From Candidatus Cohnella colombiensis (GTDB lineage Bacteria > Bacillota > Bacilli > Paenibacillales > Paenibacillaceae): a stretch of DNA of 64,000 bases. Each line of letters begins with the position of its first letter. Within the stretch, counting starts at the first letter, position 1. The DNA lies in the NCBI GenBank assembly GCA_029203125.1, contig CP119317.1:1426001-1490000 (forward strand). Direction: 5' to 3'. Of the stretch, positions 17,388-24,871 are shown piece by piece. The notes below the pieces were generated by a model. It was not told the origin of the DNA, did not search any database, and was given only the letters and a program-made list of their open reading frames with translations. Both the position numbers and the translations under genes were made by a program.

Positions 17388-18617
17388 ATGTCTGAAGAAA
17401 TCAACGTCCAGGAAACGGTAGCCACTGAAGCAGTGGCACAAGACGTGTTGGAAAATCTCGTGTCCTTGAAAAAAGGGGATACCGTCAAAGGTACGGTCGT
17501 CAAAATCGATGATAACCAAGCGTACGTTAGCCTTGGGTATAAATACGACGGTGTCATTCCGCTGCGTGAGCTTTCATCTGTAGCGCTAGGCAATGCAGCA
17601 GAAGCTGTTCAAATCGGTCAAGAAGTAGAAGCGAAGATTGTGAGCATCAATGATGCGAAGGAATCACTCGTTTTGTCTAAACGCCAAGTAGATAGCCCGC
17701 GTGCATGGGATGAATTGCAAGCGAAATTCGAAAGTGGAGAAGCTTTCGAAGTTGCAATTTCCGACGTCGTTAAAGGTGGCCTTGTTGCCGATGTAGGCGT
17801 GCGTGGATTCATTCCTGCTTCGATGGTTGAACGTCACTTTGTAGAAGATTTTTCCGGATACAAAGGCCGTACGATTAAAGTGAAGGTTAAGGAAATCGAC
17901 CGCGAAAATAACAAGGTCATCCTCTCCGCTAAAGAAGTGCTTGAAGCTGAATACGAAGCTCAAAAGCAAGAAATTATGAGCAAGCTTGAAATCGGTCAAG
18001 TGCTTGAAGGAACGGTACAACGTCTAACACCATTTGGTGCATTCGTTGACATCGGTGGCATTGATGGACTCGTTCACGTTTCCGAAATGGCTTGGCAGCA
18101 CGTTGCACATCCTTCGGATGTCGTTGCTGAAGGTCAAAGCGTTCAAGTAAAAGTATTGAAGGTAGATCCTTCAATCGGTAAAATTTCTCTTAGCATTAAA
18201 GCTGCGCAAGCAGGCCCGTGGGAAACGGCTGCTAGCCAATTTGCTACTGGCCAAATCGTAACGGGTGTTGTTAAACGCCTTGTGAACTTCGGCGCATTCG
18301 TTGAGATTGCACCGGGTGTTGAAGGACTTGTACACATTTCACAAATCGCACACCATCACGTAGCTACACCTTTCGAAGTGTTGAAGGAAGGTCAAGAGGT
18401 TCAAGCGAAAGTATTGGACTTCAACCCTGTTGAGAAGCGTGTTTCCCTTTCCATCAAGGAAACGGAAGAAGCACCTGCTCGTCCTGAGCGCGAAGCGCGT
18501 GAGCCACGTGCTCCACGCGGTGGACAACGTGAAGAGAAGACGAATCTTCCACCAGTTGAGAACATGAGCTTTAACCTTGGTGAAAGATTTGGCGATAAGC
18601 TAAGCAAATTTAAATAA
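17388..18617 (+). CDS. rpsA: 30S ribosomal protein S1 homologue (YpfD type)
   Basis: 409 residues with four S1/OB-fold RNA-binding domains (about 30-100, 117-182, 203-271, 288-357), each with the GxVxxxxxFGAFVxI pattern in the last two. Low-GC Firmicutes S1 proteins are shorter than the six-domain E. coli protein; this length is normal. The tail is basic and low in complexity (about 362-388). TTGAGGAGG lies upstream of the ATG. The gene position after cmk is conserved from Bacillus. Confidence 0.93.
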   Translation: MSEEINVQETVATEAVAQDVLENLVSLKKGDTVKGTVVKIDDNQAYVSLGYKYDGVIPLRELSSVALGNAAEAVQIGQEVEAKIVSINDAKESLVLSKRQVDSPRAWDELQAKFESGEAFEVAISDVVKGGLVADVGVRGFIPASMVERHFVEDFSGYKGRTIKVKVKEIDRENNKVILSAKEVLEAEYEAQKQEIMSKLEIGQVLEGTVQRLTPFGAFVDIGGIDGLVHVSEMAWQHVAHPSDVVAEGQSVQVKVLKVDPSIGKISLSIKAAQAGPWETAASQFATGQIVTGVVKRLVNFGAFVEIAPGVEGLVHISQIAHHHVATPFEVLKEGQEVQAKVLDFNPVEKRVSLSIKETEEAPARPEREAREPRAPRGGQREEKTNLPPVENMSFNLGERFGDKLSKFK

Positions 18618-18626
18618 GCATATGTT

Positions 18627-18660
18627 AAGGAGCCTGCCAATTTGGTGGGCTTCTTTGTTT
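18627..18660 (+). terminator. Terminator of the S1 gene
   Basis: Arms 18627-18638 and 18644-18655 pair over 12 positions including three G-T wobbles; a T-rich tail follows. Confidence 0.6.
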
Positions 18661-18717
18661 TCTGCGATGATGCATGGCAACTTTGCACATACTATCCTCT
18701 AAAGGAGGTGGTGAACT

Positions 18718-19320
18718 GTGAATCCCATGTTCATCGCAATTTTTTTGTGGTTGGCAGCGGTCATATTATGGTGGTGTGGATGGCGTGCTGAAAATGAAAG
18801 CTACGTGTCACAGAAGGCTGTCGCAATCGCCTTATTCGCTTGGCCTTTTATGATGAATGTGCATATTAGAGCATCGACAACATGGCTCATCCATGGCGGG
18901 TGGATCTGGATGCTTGTCATTGCTCTTGTGCTGCTGTGGAAGTTGGAAAGAAGTATAGGATGGCTTGCAAGCTCAACCGGTCTCCTGCTTGGAGCGATAG
19001 AGCTGCTTTTGCATCGTATGGTCGTGTTACCGAAAGGTACATTAATTGTTATCGCTTCATGGGGTTCAGCAATATTTATCGGCCTGCTTGCATCATTACT
19101 TTTACGAGGGGTTGCTTCCCAAATCGTAGCGATTTCGCTTGGCATCCTACTTCTTGTTGCGTATAACGGGTTTACAGAGACGGCTTGGGTACCGATGGCG
19201 GATTGGTGGATCGCATTGTTCTCGGTGAGATTTTTTGGGTTGTTACTGAAAACTTTCGCACAGTGGCTCAAGATTCTGAATGCTCAGTCCAATTGGAATA
19301 GACGGAGGCAACGATCATAA
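18718..19320 (+). CDS. YphA-like polytopic membrane protein
   Basis: 200 residues, GTG start after AAAGGAGGTGGTG. Five to six hydrophobic segments span the protein, with a basic C-terminus (NRRRQRS). Its place between S1 and the YIEGIA gene corresponds to yphA of Bacillus. A possible sporulation (sigma-E type) -10, CATACTAT, lies at 18688-18695 but its -35 is poor. The stop overlaps the next start (TAATG). Role unknown. Confidence 0.7.
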   Translation: MNPMFIAIFLWLAAVILWWCGWRAENESYVSQKAVAIALFAWPFMMNVHIRASTTWLIHGGWIWMLVIALVLLWKLERSIGWLASSTGLLLGAIELLLHRMVVLPKGTLIVIASWGSAIFIGLLASLLLRGVASQIVAISLGILLLVAYNGFTETAWVPMADWWIALFSVRFFGLLLKTFAQWLKILNAQSNWNRRRQRS

Positions 19321-20228
19321 TGTTCTCCTGGCTGAATACTCACTTAGACACTGCATCGGTAATCATTGGAACTACCTTCGGATTATTAGCTAGGGTGCTG
19401 ATGCTGCGAAGTGATTATCGTCAGTACCCAGCATACCCGCATGGAAAAGTTATTCATCTTTCTCTCGGATTGATAGCAGGTGCACTGGGTGCAGTTGCAG
19501 TTCCGGCACTGTTCAATAAAGACTATACGGCGATAACATTTTTAGCGCTTGCAGCGCAACAATTTCGTGAAGTTCGTAATATGGAACGCAATACACTGAC
19601 GAAAATCGATCAATTAGAATTGGTCCCGCGCGGTGTCGCTTATATTGAAGGAATTGCTGTTGTGTTCGAAGGGCGCAATTACTTAGCCATTCTTACAGCT
19701 TTCATGGCTAGTTTGTTCGTTATGCTTATCGGTTGGTGGTGTGGCATCATCGTCGGGATACTTTGCATCGGTGTCGTATTTCGACTTATGCGAGGGACGA
19801 CAATTAAAGTAATTGCACAGATCGAGCGAGCGGATGTGGTTTTTGATGGACCCAACCTCTATGTGGGCGATGTCTATATGATGAATGTAGGGCTTGATGA
19901 AAATCGGGACATTATTGCACATGAAGGGATGGGTTTTATACTGACACCGAAAAATGATGACGCAAAGGTTACAATTGCGAATCTAGGGCAGCGGCAAGCC
20001 ATATTGTATGATGTGTCCACAAGATTAGGTGTTTATCGTGACGATGGAGATCCGATGCTGCTCCCCATCAGCAAGCTTGGCCTTCGAACAGGTAAGCTAG
20101 GATTGCTTGTGCTACCTCGTGAGAAGGATTGGGATAAAGCCATTGAGGCCGTTAATAGTGTCCCGCTCTTAGAATCCGCTGTTCGAAAGCCAACGGTTGC
20201 GAATCGCAAAAGCACGCAGGAGGGGTAA
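19320..20228 (+). CDS. YIEGIA family membrane protein
   Basis: 302 residues. The defining motif YIEGIAVVFEGRNY is at about 102-115, between N-terminal membrane helices and further helices around 120-160. The C-terminal ~130 residues form a soluble domain. The family is restricted to spore-forming Firmicutes and its role is not established to my knowledge. It overlaps the upstream yphA-like gene by one base, and the companion small subunit gene follows 4 bp downstream, so the three are one operon. Confidence 0.85.
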   Translation: MFSWLNTHLDTASVIIGTTFGLLARVLMLRSDYRQYPAYPHGKVIHLSLGLIAGALGAVAVPALFNKDYTAITFLALAAQQFREVRNMERNTLTKIDQLELVPRGVAYIEGIAVVFEGRNYLAILTAFMASLFVMLIGWWCGIIVGILCIGVVFRLMRGTTIKVIAQIERADVVFDGPNLYVGDVYMMNVGLDENRDIIAHEGMGFILTPKNDDAKVTIANLGQRQAILYDVSTRLGVYRDDGDPMLLPISKLGLRTGKLGLLVLPREKDWDKAIEAVNSVPLLESAVRKPTVANRKSTQEG

Positions 20229-20232
20229 TAGA

Positions 20233-20412
20233 ATGGCCAATATCGTTGGTATCGTGACGACAAACCGTGAGAGCGTTGGAGGAGGAACGCCGATCTTTTT
20301 TACGCAGGATGCACAACAATTGCAGCAGGTTAGCCACCTGCTCGAGAAGGTATTAGATTGTGCCGCACATCAGGTGAATGACGCTTTATTCATTATTGTG
20401 AATCGGAAATAG
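20233..20412 (+). CDS. Small capping-complex subunit for YIEGIA
   Basis: 59 residues from ATG 20233 with an AGGAGGGG site. The sequence (MANIVGIVTTNRESVGGGTP, ending NDALFIIVNR) matches the short protein that accompanies YIEGIA genes and is annotated as a capping subunit. It is soluble. Its tight spacing after the YIEGIA gene supports a shared complex. Confidence 0.75.
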   Translation: MANIVGIVTTNRESVGGGTPIFFTQDAQQLQQVSHLLEKVLDCAAHQVNDALFIIVNRK

Positions 20413-20492
20413 CGGATTTTGTTAGCCAAGGCGCTTGATTTTTGTTATGATAAAGGTTGTGATTGTTTTTAGAAGCTGAGGAGTGGGAACTT

Positions 20493-21815
20493 ATGGCACG
20501 ACCCGTTATAGCAATTGTTGGCCGGCCGAATGTCGGGAAATCAACGATATTTAACCGGATCATTGGAGATCGACTAGCTATTGTCGAAGATAAACCGGGG
20601 ATTACACGCGATCGAATATATGGCACTGGCGAATGGATTGGACGTACTTTTAGTGTTATTGACACTGGGGGTATTGAAATAGATGGAGATGATAAGATGC
20701 TCGTTTCGATTCGTGCGCAAGCTGAGCTTGCTATCGAAGAAGCGGACGTCATTATCTTCATGGCGGATGCAAAAGCTGGTGTAACGAATGCGGATGAAGA
20801 AGTTGCGCAGTTGCTGTTCCGTTCAGGTAAGCCGATCGTATTAGCGGTTAACAAAGTTGATAATCTGCAGCGTATGGACGATATTTATGAATTTTATGGA
20901 CTTGGCTTTGGCGAGCCTGTTGCGCTATCTGGTTCCCATGGAACGGGTATCGGCGATTTGCTCGATGCTGCTGTTCATAAGCTTCCGGTTACTGAAGACG
21001 AAGAATACGAAGCTGATATTATTAAGGTTGCTTTGATTGGTCGTCCGAACGTAGGGAAATCGTCGCTGATCAATGCGATTTTGGGTGAAGAACGAGTTAT
21101 TGTTAGTCCTGTTGCAGGCACAACGCGCGACGCGATCGACACACCTTTCGAAAAGGATGGGCAAAGATATGTGCTCATCGACACTGCTGGCATGCGGAAG
21201 CGCGGCAAAGTGTATGAATCCACTGAAAAGTATAGTGTTATGCGTGCGATGAAGGCGATTGAACGAGCAGATGTCGTGCTTGTCGTTATCAACGGTGAAG
21301 AAGGTATAATTGAGCAAGATAAACATATTGCAGGCTATGCACATGAGAATGGCAAGGCAGCGATCTTCGTCGTGAATAAGTGGGATATTGTCGAGAAGGA
21401 TGATAAGACGATGCAACGCTTTACAACGACGATTCGAGACCATTTCCTATTCATGTCTTATGCGCCAATCGTATATTTATCTGCTAAGACGAAGCAACGG
21501 CTTACGAAGCTGTTTCCAGTCATTAACCATGTGGCTGAGCAACATTCACGCCGAGTGCCGACACACGTTCTCAATGACGTTATTTCTGATGCAGTAGCTA
21601 TGACTCCTCCACCTACGGATAAAGGGAAGAGATTGCGCATTAACTATGTGACTCAAGTTGCAGTTAAGCCGCCAACGCTGCTTATTTTTGTTAATGAGCC
21701 AGAGTTGATGCACTTTTCGTACGAACGTTATTTGGAAAATAAAATTCGTGCTGTATTCGAGTTTGAAGGAACGCCGCTGCGCTTGTTCGCACGACGCAAG
21801 TCGGATCAGGAATAG
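20493..21815 (+). CDS. der: Ribosome biogenesis GTPase Der (EngA)
   Basis: 440 residues from ATG 20493 (GAGGAG site). Two tandem GTPase domains, each with a P-loop (GRPNVGKST at 10-18 and GRPNVGKSS near 183) and DTGG/DTAG, NKVD/NKWD motifs, then the C-terminal KH-like domain. Der is essential for 50S subunit maturation. plsY starts 11 bp later. Confidence 0.96.
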   Translation: MARPVIAIVGRPNVGKSTIFNRIIGDRLAIVEDKPGITRDRIYGTGEWIGRTFSVIDTGGIEIDGDDKMLVSIRAQAELAIEEADVIIFMADAKAGVTNADEEVAQLLFRSGKPIVLAVNKVDNLQRMDDIYEFYGLGFGEPVALSGSHGTGIGDLLDAAVHKLPVTEDEEYEADIIKVALIGRPNVGKSSLINAILGEERVIVSPVAGTTRDAIDTPFEKDGQRYVLIDTAGMRKRGKVYESTEKYSVMRAMKAIERADVVLVVINGEEGIIEQDKHIAGYAHENGKAAIFVVNKWDIVEKDDKTMQRFTTTIRDHFLFMSYAPIVYLSAKTKQRLTKLFPVINHVAEQHSRRVPTHVLNDVISDAVAMTPPPTDKGKRLRINYVTQVAVKPPTLLIFVNEPELMHFSYERYLENKIRAVFEFEGTPLRLFARRKSDQE

Positions 21816-21826
21816 GGGAAAAAGAA

Positions 21827-22444
21827 TTGCTTACGTCGATCATTGCCATTGTGCTTAGTTATTTGATTGGCTCGATTTCATTTAGTATTTTGTTCGCACG
21901 TTGGTTACGAAAAATCGATATTCGTCAGCATGGAAGTGGAAATGCTGGCGCAACGAACACGTTGCGAGTGTTAGGTGTAGGTCCGGCGATTTGCGTGTTT
22001 TTGCTTGATGCAGTTAAAGGGATTGTAGCTGTTCTACTTGGACTATGGCTAGGCGACGATCAAAGCTGGATTCCAGTCTTGTGTGGTCTATTAGCGATTG
22101 CTGGTCATAATTGGCCGATTTACTTCCGATTTAAAGGGGGTAAAGGGATCGCAACCACCGTTGGTGTTTTGGCAACGCTTGCGTTCTTTCCTACTTTAAT
22201 TGCGGGTATAACTGCTATTATCATCATTACATTAACGCGATACGTATCATTGGGCTCGCTAATTTTTGCAGTTTTACTTCCTATTCTAGTGTTTTGCTTT
22301 GGGTTTGATTCGGCGCGCTTCTGGGGTGCTTTGATGATTGCTGTACTTGCAATCGTTCGTCACCGCAAAAATATCGTGAAATTAATTCAAGGTACAGAAA
22401 ATAAGCTCGGACGCAGCAAAAAGGGTGAACCTCATGGTGCATAA
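21827..22444 (+). CDS. plsY: Acyl-phosphate:glycerol-3-phosphate acyltransferase PlsY
   Basis: 205-residue five-helix membrane protein. The conserved motifs GSGNAGATNTLRVLG and FKGGKGIATTVG bind acyl phosphate and glycerol-3-phosphate. It makes lysophosphatidic acid, the substrate of PlsC. TTG start at 21827 after AGGGGA. Its 3' end overlaps gpsA by 11 bp; GpsA supplies the glycerol-3-phosphate. Confidence 0.94.
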   Translation: MLTSIIAIVLSYLIGSISFSILFARWLRKIDIRQHGSGNAGATNTLRVLGVGPAICVFLLDAVKGIVAVLLGLWLGDDQSWIPVLCGLLAIAGHNWPIYFRFKGGKGIATTVGVLATLAFFPTLIAGITAIIIITLTRYVSLGSLIFAVLLPILVFCFGFDSARFWGALMIAVLAIVRHRKNIVKLIQGTENKLGRSKKGEPHGA

Positions 22445-23480
22445 AAAAGTAGCAGTACTCGTTGCAGGAAGCTGGGGTACTGCGTTAGCACGCGTATTGG
22501 CTGACAATCGGTGCGCTGTGCAATTATGGACAAGGAACGCAGCTCAAGCGGAAGAAATTAATACGACACATCGCAACGAGAAGTATTTGCCTCATGCAGA
22601 GCTGCCAAAGGGGATAAGAGCGACGACAGATTTGGCGGAAGCTGTTCAAGATGCTGAAGCGATTTTGTTCGTTGCTCCTTCCATTGCGATGCGGGAAGTC
22701 GCTAAGCTGGCTGCTCCATATGTACATAAAGATGCGTTAATCCTTCATGCAACGAAAGGGTTTGAGGGCGAATCGTTGAAGCGGATGTCTACAGTGATAT
22801 CTGAGGAATTAGGGCGACCAGAAGGTGATATCGTCGTACTGTCTGGACCTAGCCATGCGGAGGAAGTCGTTAATCGGTTACCGACAACAATCGTCGTTGC
22901 TTCATCGGATATTGCTCGTGCAGAAGCTGCACAAGACTTATTTATGAATAATACTTATTTCCGAGTTTATACGAATCCTGATCAAATTGGTGTAGAGACG
23001 GCGGGGGCAATTAAGAACATTATTGCGCTAGGAGCAGGGTTATCTGACGGTCTTGGCTTTGGCGACAATGCGAAGGCAGCGCTCATTACACGAGGCTTGG
23101 CAGAGATTGCACGCTTAGGCACAGCGATGGGTGCCAATCCGATGACCTTCGCTGGTCTTGCGGGCATTGGAGATCTGATCGTAACTTGTACGAGTCAGCA
23201 CAGTCGCAACTGGCGTGCAGGCTCGATGCTCGCTCAAGGACTTGAGCTTGAGCAGGTGCTTGAGCAAATGGGTATGGTCGTAGAAGGCGTTCGTACGACG
23301 AAAGCAGCGCACGCACTTGCAGCAAAGTACAATGTTGAGATGCCGATAACAGATCAACTCTTTTCCGTATTATTCCAAGGATCATCACCTGAACGTGCTG
23401 TCGGTGCATTGATGGGTCGTGTTCGCACTCACGAAATCGAGGAGATTGCCTCTGCGACTCCAAGCAAGTGGCTACGTTAA
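22434..23480 (+). CDS. gpsA: Glycerol-3-phosphate dehydrogenase [NAD(P)+]
   Basis: 348 residues from ATG 22434, with AAGGGTGA upstream inside plsY. It reduces dihydroxyacetone phosphate to glycerol-3-phosphate for phospholipids. Typical motifs follow: LSGPSHAEEV, the catalytic Lys in AIKNIIALGAGLSDG, and GLAGIGDLIVTC. The N-terminal dinucleotide motif is odd: family members read GAGSWG, but this protein reads VAGSWG (10-15), so the first glycine is replaced by valine (GTT instead of GGT). Confidence 0.94.
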   Translation: MVHKKVAVLVAGSWGTALARVLADNRCAVQLWTRNAAQAEEINTTHRNEKYLPHAELPKGIRATTDLAEAVQDAEAILFVAPSIAMREVAKLAAPYVHKDALILHATKGFEGESLKRMSTVISEELGRPEGDIVVLSGPSHAEEVVNRLPTTIVVASSDIARAEAAQDLFMNNTYFRVYTNPDQIGVETAGAIKNIIALGAGLSDGLGFGDNAKAALITRGLAEIARLGTAMGANPMTFAGLAGIGDLIVTCTSQHSRNWRAGSMLAQGLELEQVLEQMGMVVEGVRTTKAAHALAAKYNVEMPITDQLFSVLFQGSSPERAVGALMGRVRTHEIEEIASATPSKWLR

Positions 23481-23499
23481 TTAACGGGTTTCTGTAGCC

Positions 23500-23530
23500 C
23501 ACACGCATCGAACACTCTTCTCATAGGATA
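23500..23530 (+). promoter_or_regulatory. Possible sigma-K promoter for spoVIF
   Basis: CACAC (23500-23504) and CATAGGATA (23522-23530) are separated by 17 bp, matching the sigma-K pattern (-35 ACM, -10 CATANNNTA). The -10 lies 28 bp before the start of a gene of late sporulation type. Confidence 0.4.
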
Positions 23531-23558
23531 GATTGCGAATATCCGGAGGAGGGGTAGT

Positions 23559-23834
23559 ATGGATAACAAATTTTCGAAGGACATCCTAGGCGCAGTTAAT
23601 AAGAAAACAGGAAAAAATATATCCGAAGGCGCAATCAAAAAAATTGCGAGCAACGTAAACTCAGGAACGCTTCAAAGTGAAGTACAAATCCGTAATTTGA
23701 TTAAGCAAGTATCGGCAATGGCGAAAGTTCCTGTATCGGAAGAGACGACCAAGGAAATCATTAACGCCGTCAAGAAAAGCGGGATGAGCTTGAACAACTT
23801 GGAATCTCTTGTGAAGATGATGATTAAGAAGTAA
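23559..23834 (+). CDS. spoVIF: Stage VI sporulation protein F (SpoVIF family)
   Basis: 91 residues, soluble and helical, after a CGGAGGAGGGG site. The pattern FSKDILGAVNKKTGKNISEG... and the Lys-rich C-terminus match SpoVIF, a protein needed in Bacillus for late coat assembly and spore resistance. It lies alone between gpsA and a terminator. Confidence 0.75.
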   Translation: MDNKFSKDILGAVNKKTGKNISEGAIKKIASNVNSGTLQSEVQIRNLIKQVSAMAKVPVSEETTKEIINAVKKSGMSLNNLESLVKMMIKK

Positions 23835-23856
23835 GGTGTAACTATATCATACGATC

Positions 23857-23897
23857 AAAAATCAGCTTCACTGTCCTTGGATGGTGAAGCTGGTTTT
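23857..23897 (+). terminator. Terminator of spoVIF
   Basis: AAAATCAGCTTCAC (from 23857) pairs with GTGAAGCTGGTTTT (to 23897) across a short loop. The symmetric A/T ends allow both directions. Confidence 0.75.
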
Positions 23898-24101
23898 CTG
23901 AGTCTTGAAGAAGGTTACCGAATTTCCTGTATATTTGGAGTAATTGCTGCGAAAATACAACATTTTATTGGGAACAGCGCTCGTTCTAGGTTGACGGAGC
24001 GGATGTAGGTTCCATTATTCATGGTGGATATCCTGTCCGCTATAAGTAAATAGGGCAATGCGGAGTTTATACTCTGCATTGCCCACGATTAACAATAATG
24101 A
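23898..24101. other. Gene-free gap with an inverted repeat
   Basis: No ORF is credible here. The near-perfect inverted repeat 24053-24084 (GGGCAATGC...GCATTGCCC, 14 bp arms with one mismatch) lies just after the stop of the minus-strand gene at 24102 and is its probable 3' hairpin, although the T tail on that strand is weak. A second, looser repeat (AGCGGA...TCCGCT) precedes it. Confidence 0.5.
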
Positions 24102-24554
24102 TTACATTCTACCAGCCATTCGCTTTGGAATCGTCCAAGCGGTGTAAGCAGCCAATGCGATCCAAAGGATATCATAACCTTCAAACATATCAGTAAAGCT
24201 AGTTTCGCCTGCTAGACTGATGCCAAGCTTTTTCTCGAGATCATTAATAAGCATTGTGTAGTGTATGTATTTTCCTGCAATTACACCGCCGATTCCGAAC
24301 ACGACAGAAAGGATTAGGTGGTTTTGAATAAGATCCTTCTTAGCCATGAAAGCGACAGCAAAACCGACAAGTGCTCCAATTCCCCATGCTAAGATTCCTA
24401 ACTCTCTCTCTGAATAAAACGAGATGAGGCCCCATGCGACAGCACCAACTACGGCTGCAGCTGCTGCACCGATGACTACTTTACCCATGACAGGCTGCGG
24501 TTCCGGTGCTGTTTCAGGCTCGGTAACTACAGCATTCAATTGTTCATTTTCCAC
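24102..24554 (-). CDS. Membrane protein of unknown function
   Basis: 150 residues. A short acidic/proline-rich N-terminus (about 1-22) precedes three to four membrane helices (about 25-46, 52-70, 78-97, 126-143), the first rich in alanine. No domain recognised. It stands alone on the minus strand beside the xyloglucanase block. Confidence 0.65.
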   Translation of the reverse strand: MENEQLNAVVTEPETAPEPQPVMGKVVIGAAAAAVVGAVAWGLISFYSERELGILAWGIGALVGFAVAFMAKKDLIQNHLILSVVFGIGGVIAGKYIHYTMLINDLEKKLGISLAGETSFTDMFEGYDILWIALAAYTAWTIPKRMAGRM

Positions 24555-24650
24555 AAAATCACCTATTCCCCTCTAAAATGGTTTTATATTTGGACTTTAT
24601 TATCTTCTACACATTACATGATTTTCCTTTATTTCCATAGCGAACTTAGC

Positions 24651-24695
24651 AGAATTTTGTCTTCCTGCGTTGAGGATGGTATGAGTAGCATTTGA
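24651..24695. repeat. Left copy of direct repeat flanking the GH74 block
   Basis: 45 bp that match 28858-28905 at nearly all positions outside a six-base variable patch and a 3-bp deletion. It carries a decayed version of the promoter found in the right copy (TTGTCT kept, TATAAT changed to TATGAG). Weaker similarity extends about 40 bp further upstream in both copies. Confidence 0.7.
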
Positions 24696-24783
24696 CGTTT
24701 CCTGCTTTGTGGCTTACCTAAGATGAGCCTAGAAGTCGGGTGGCTTTCCCTCGCCTATAATCTGCTCAAACGAGCAGCGATTG
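24694..24783. repeat. Dispersed ~90-bp repeat, copy 2
   Basis: Aligns with 6356-6449 on the same strand (see there). It ends in a small hairpin CTGCTC...GAGCAG. It directly follows the left flank repeat and lies inside the gap between the minus-strand genes at 24554 and 24872. Confidence 0.45.
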
Positions 24784-24798
24784 ACGACAAACGTAGAA

Positions 24799-24829
24799 TG
24801 GCGAAACAGGAATGATCCCTGTTTCGCCA
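24799..24829 (-). terminator. Hairpin downstream of the xyloglucanase gene
   Basis: A perfect 11-12 bp stem (TGGCGAAACAGG / CCTGTTTCGCCA) lies 43 bp after the GH74 stop. It has no clear T-run on the minus strand, so it may act as an RNA 3' stabiliser or a weak terminator. Confidence 0.5.
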
Positions 24830-24871
24830 CTCAATTTGTTCAAAGCGTCCATACTTTTACTTGAACTGTCG

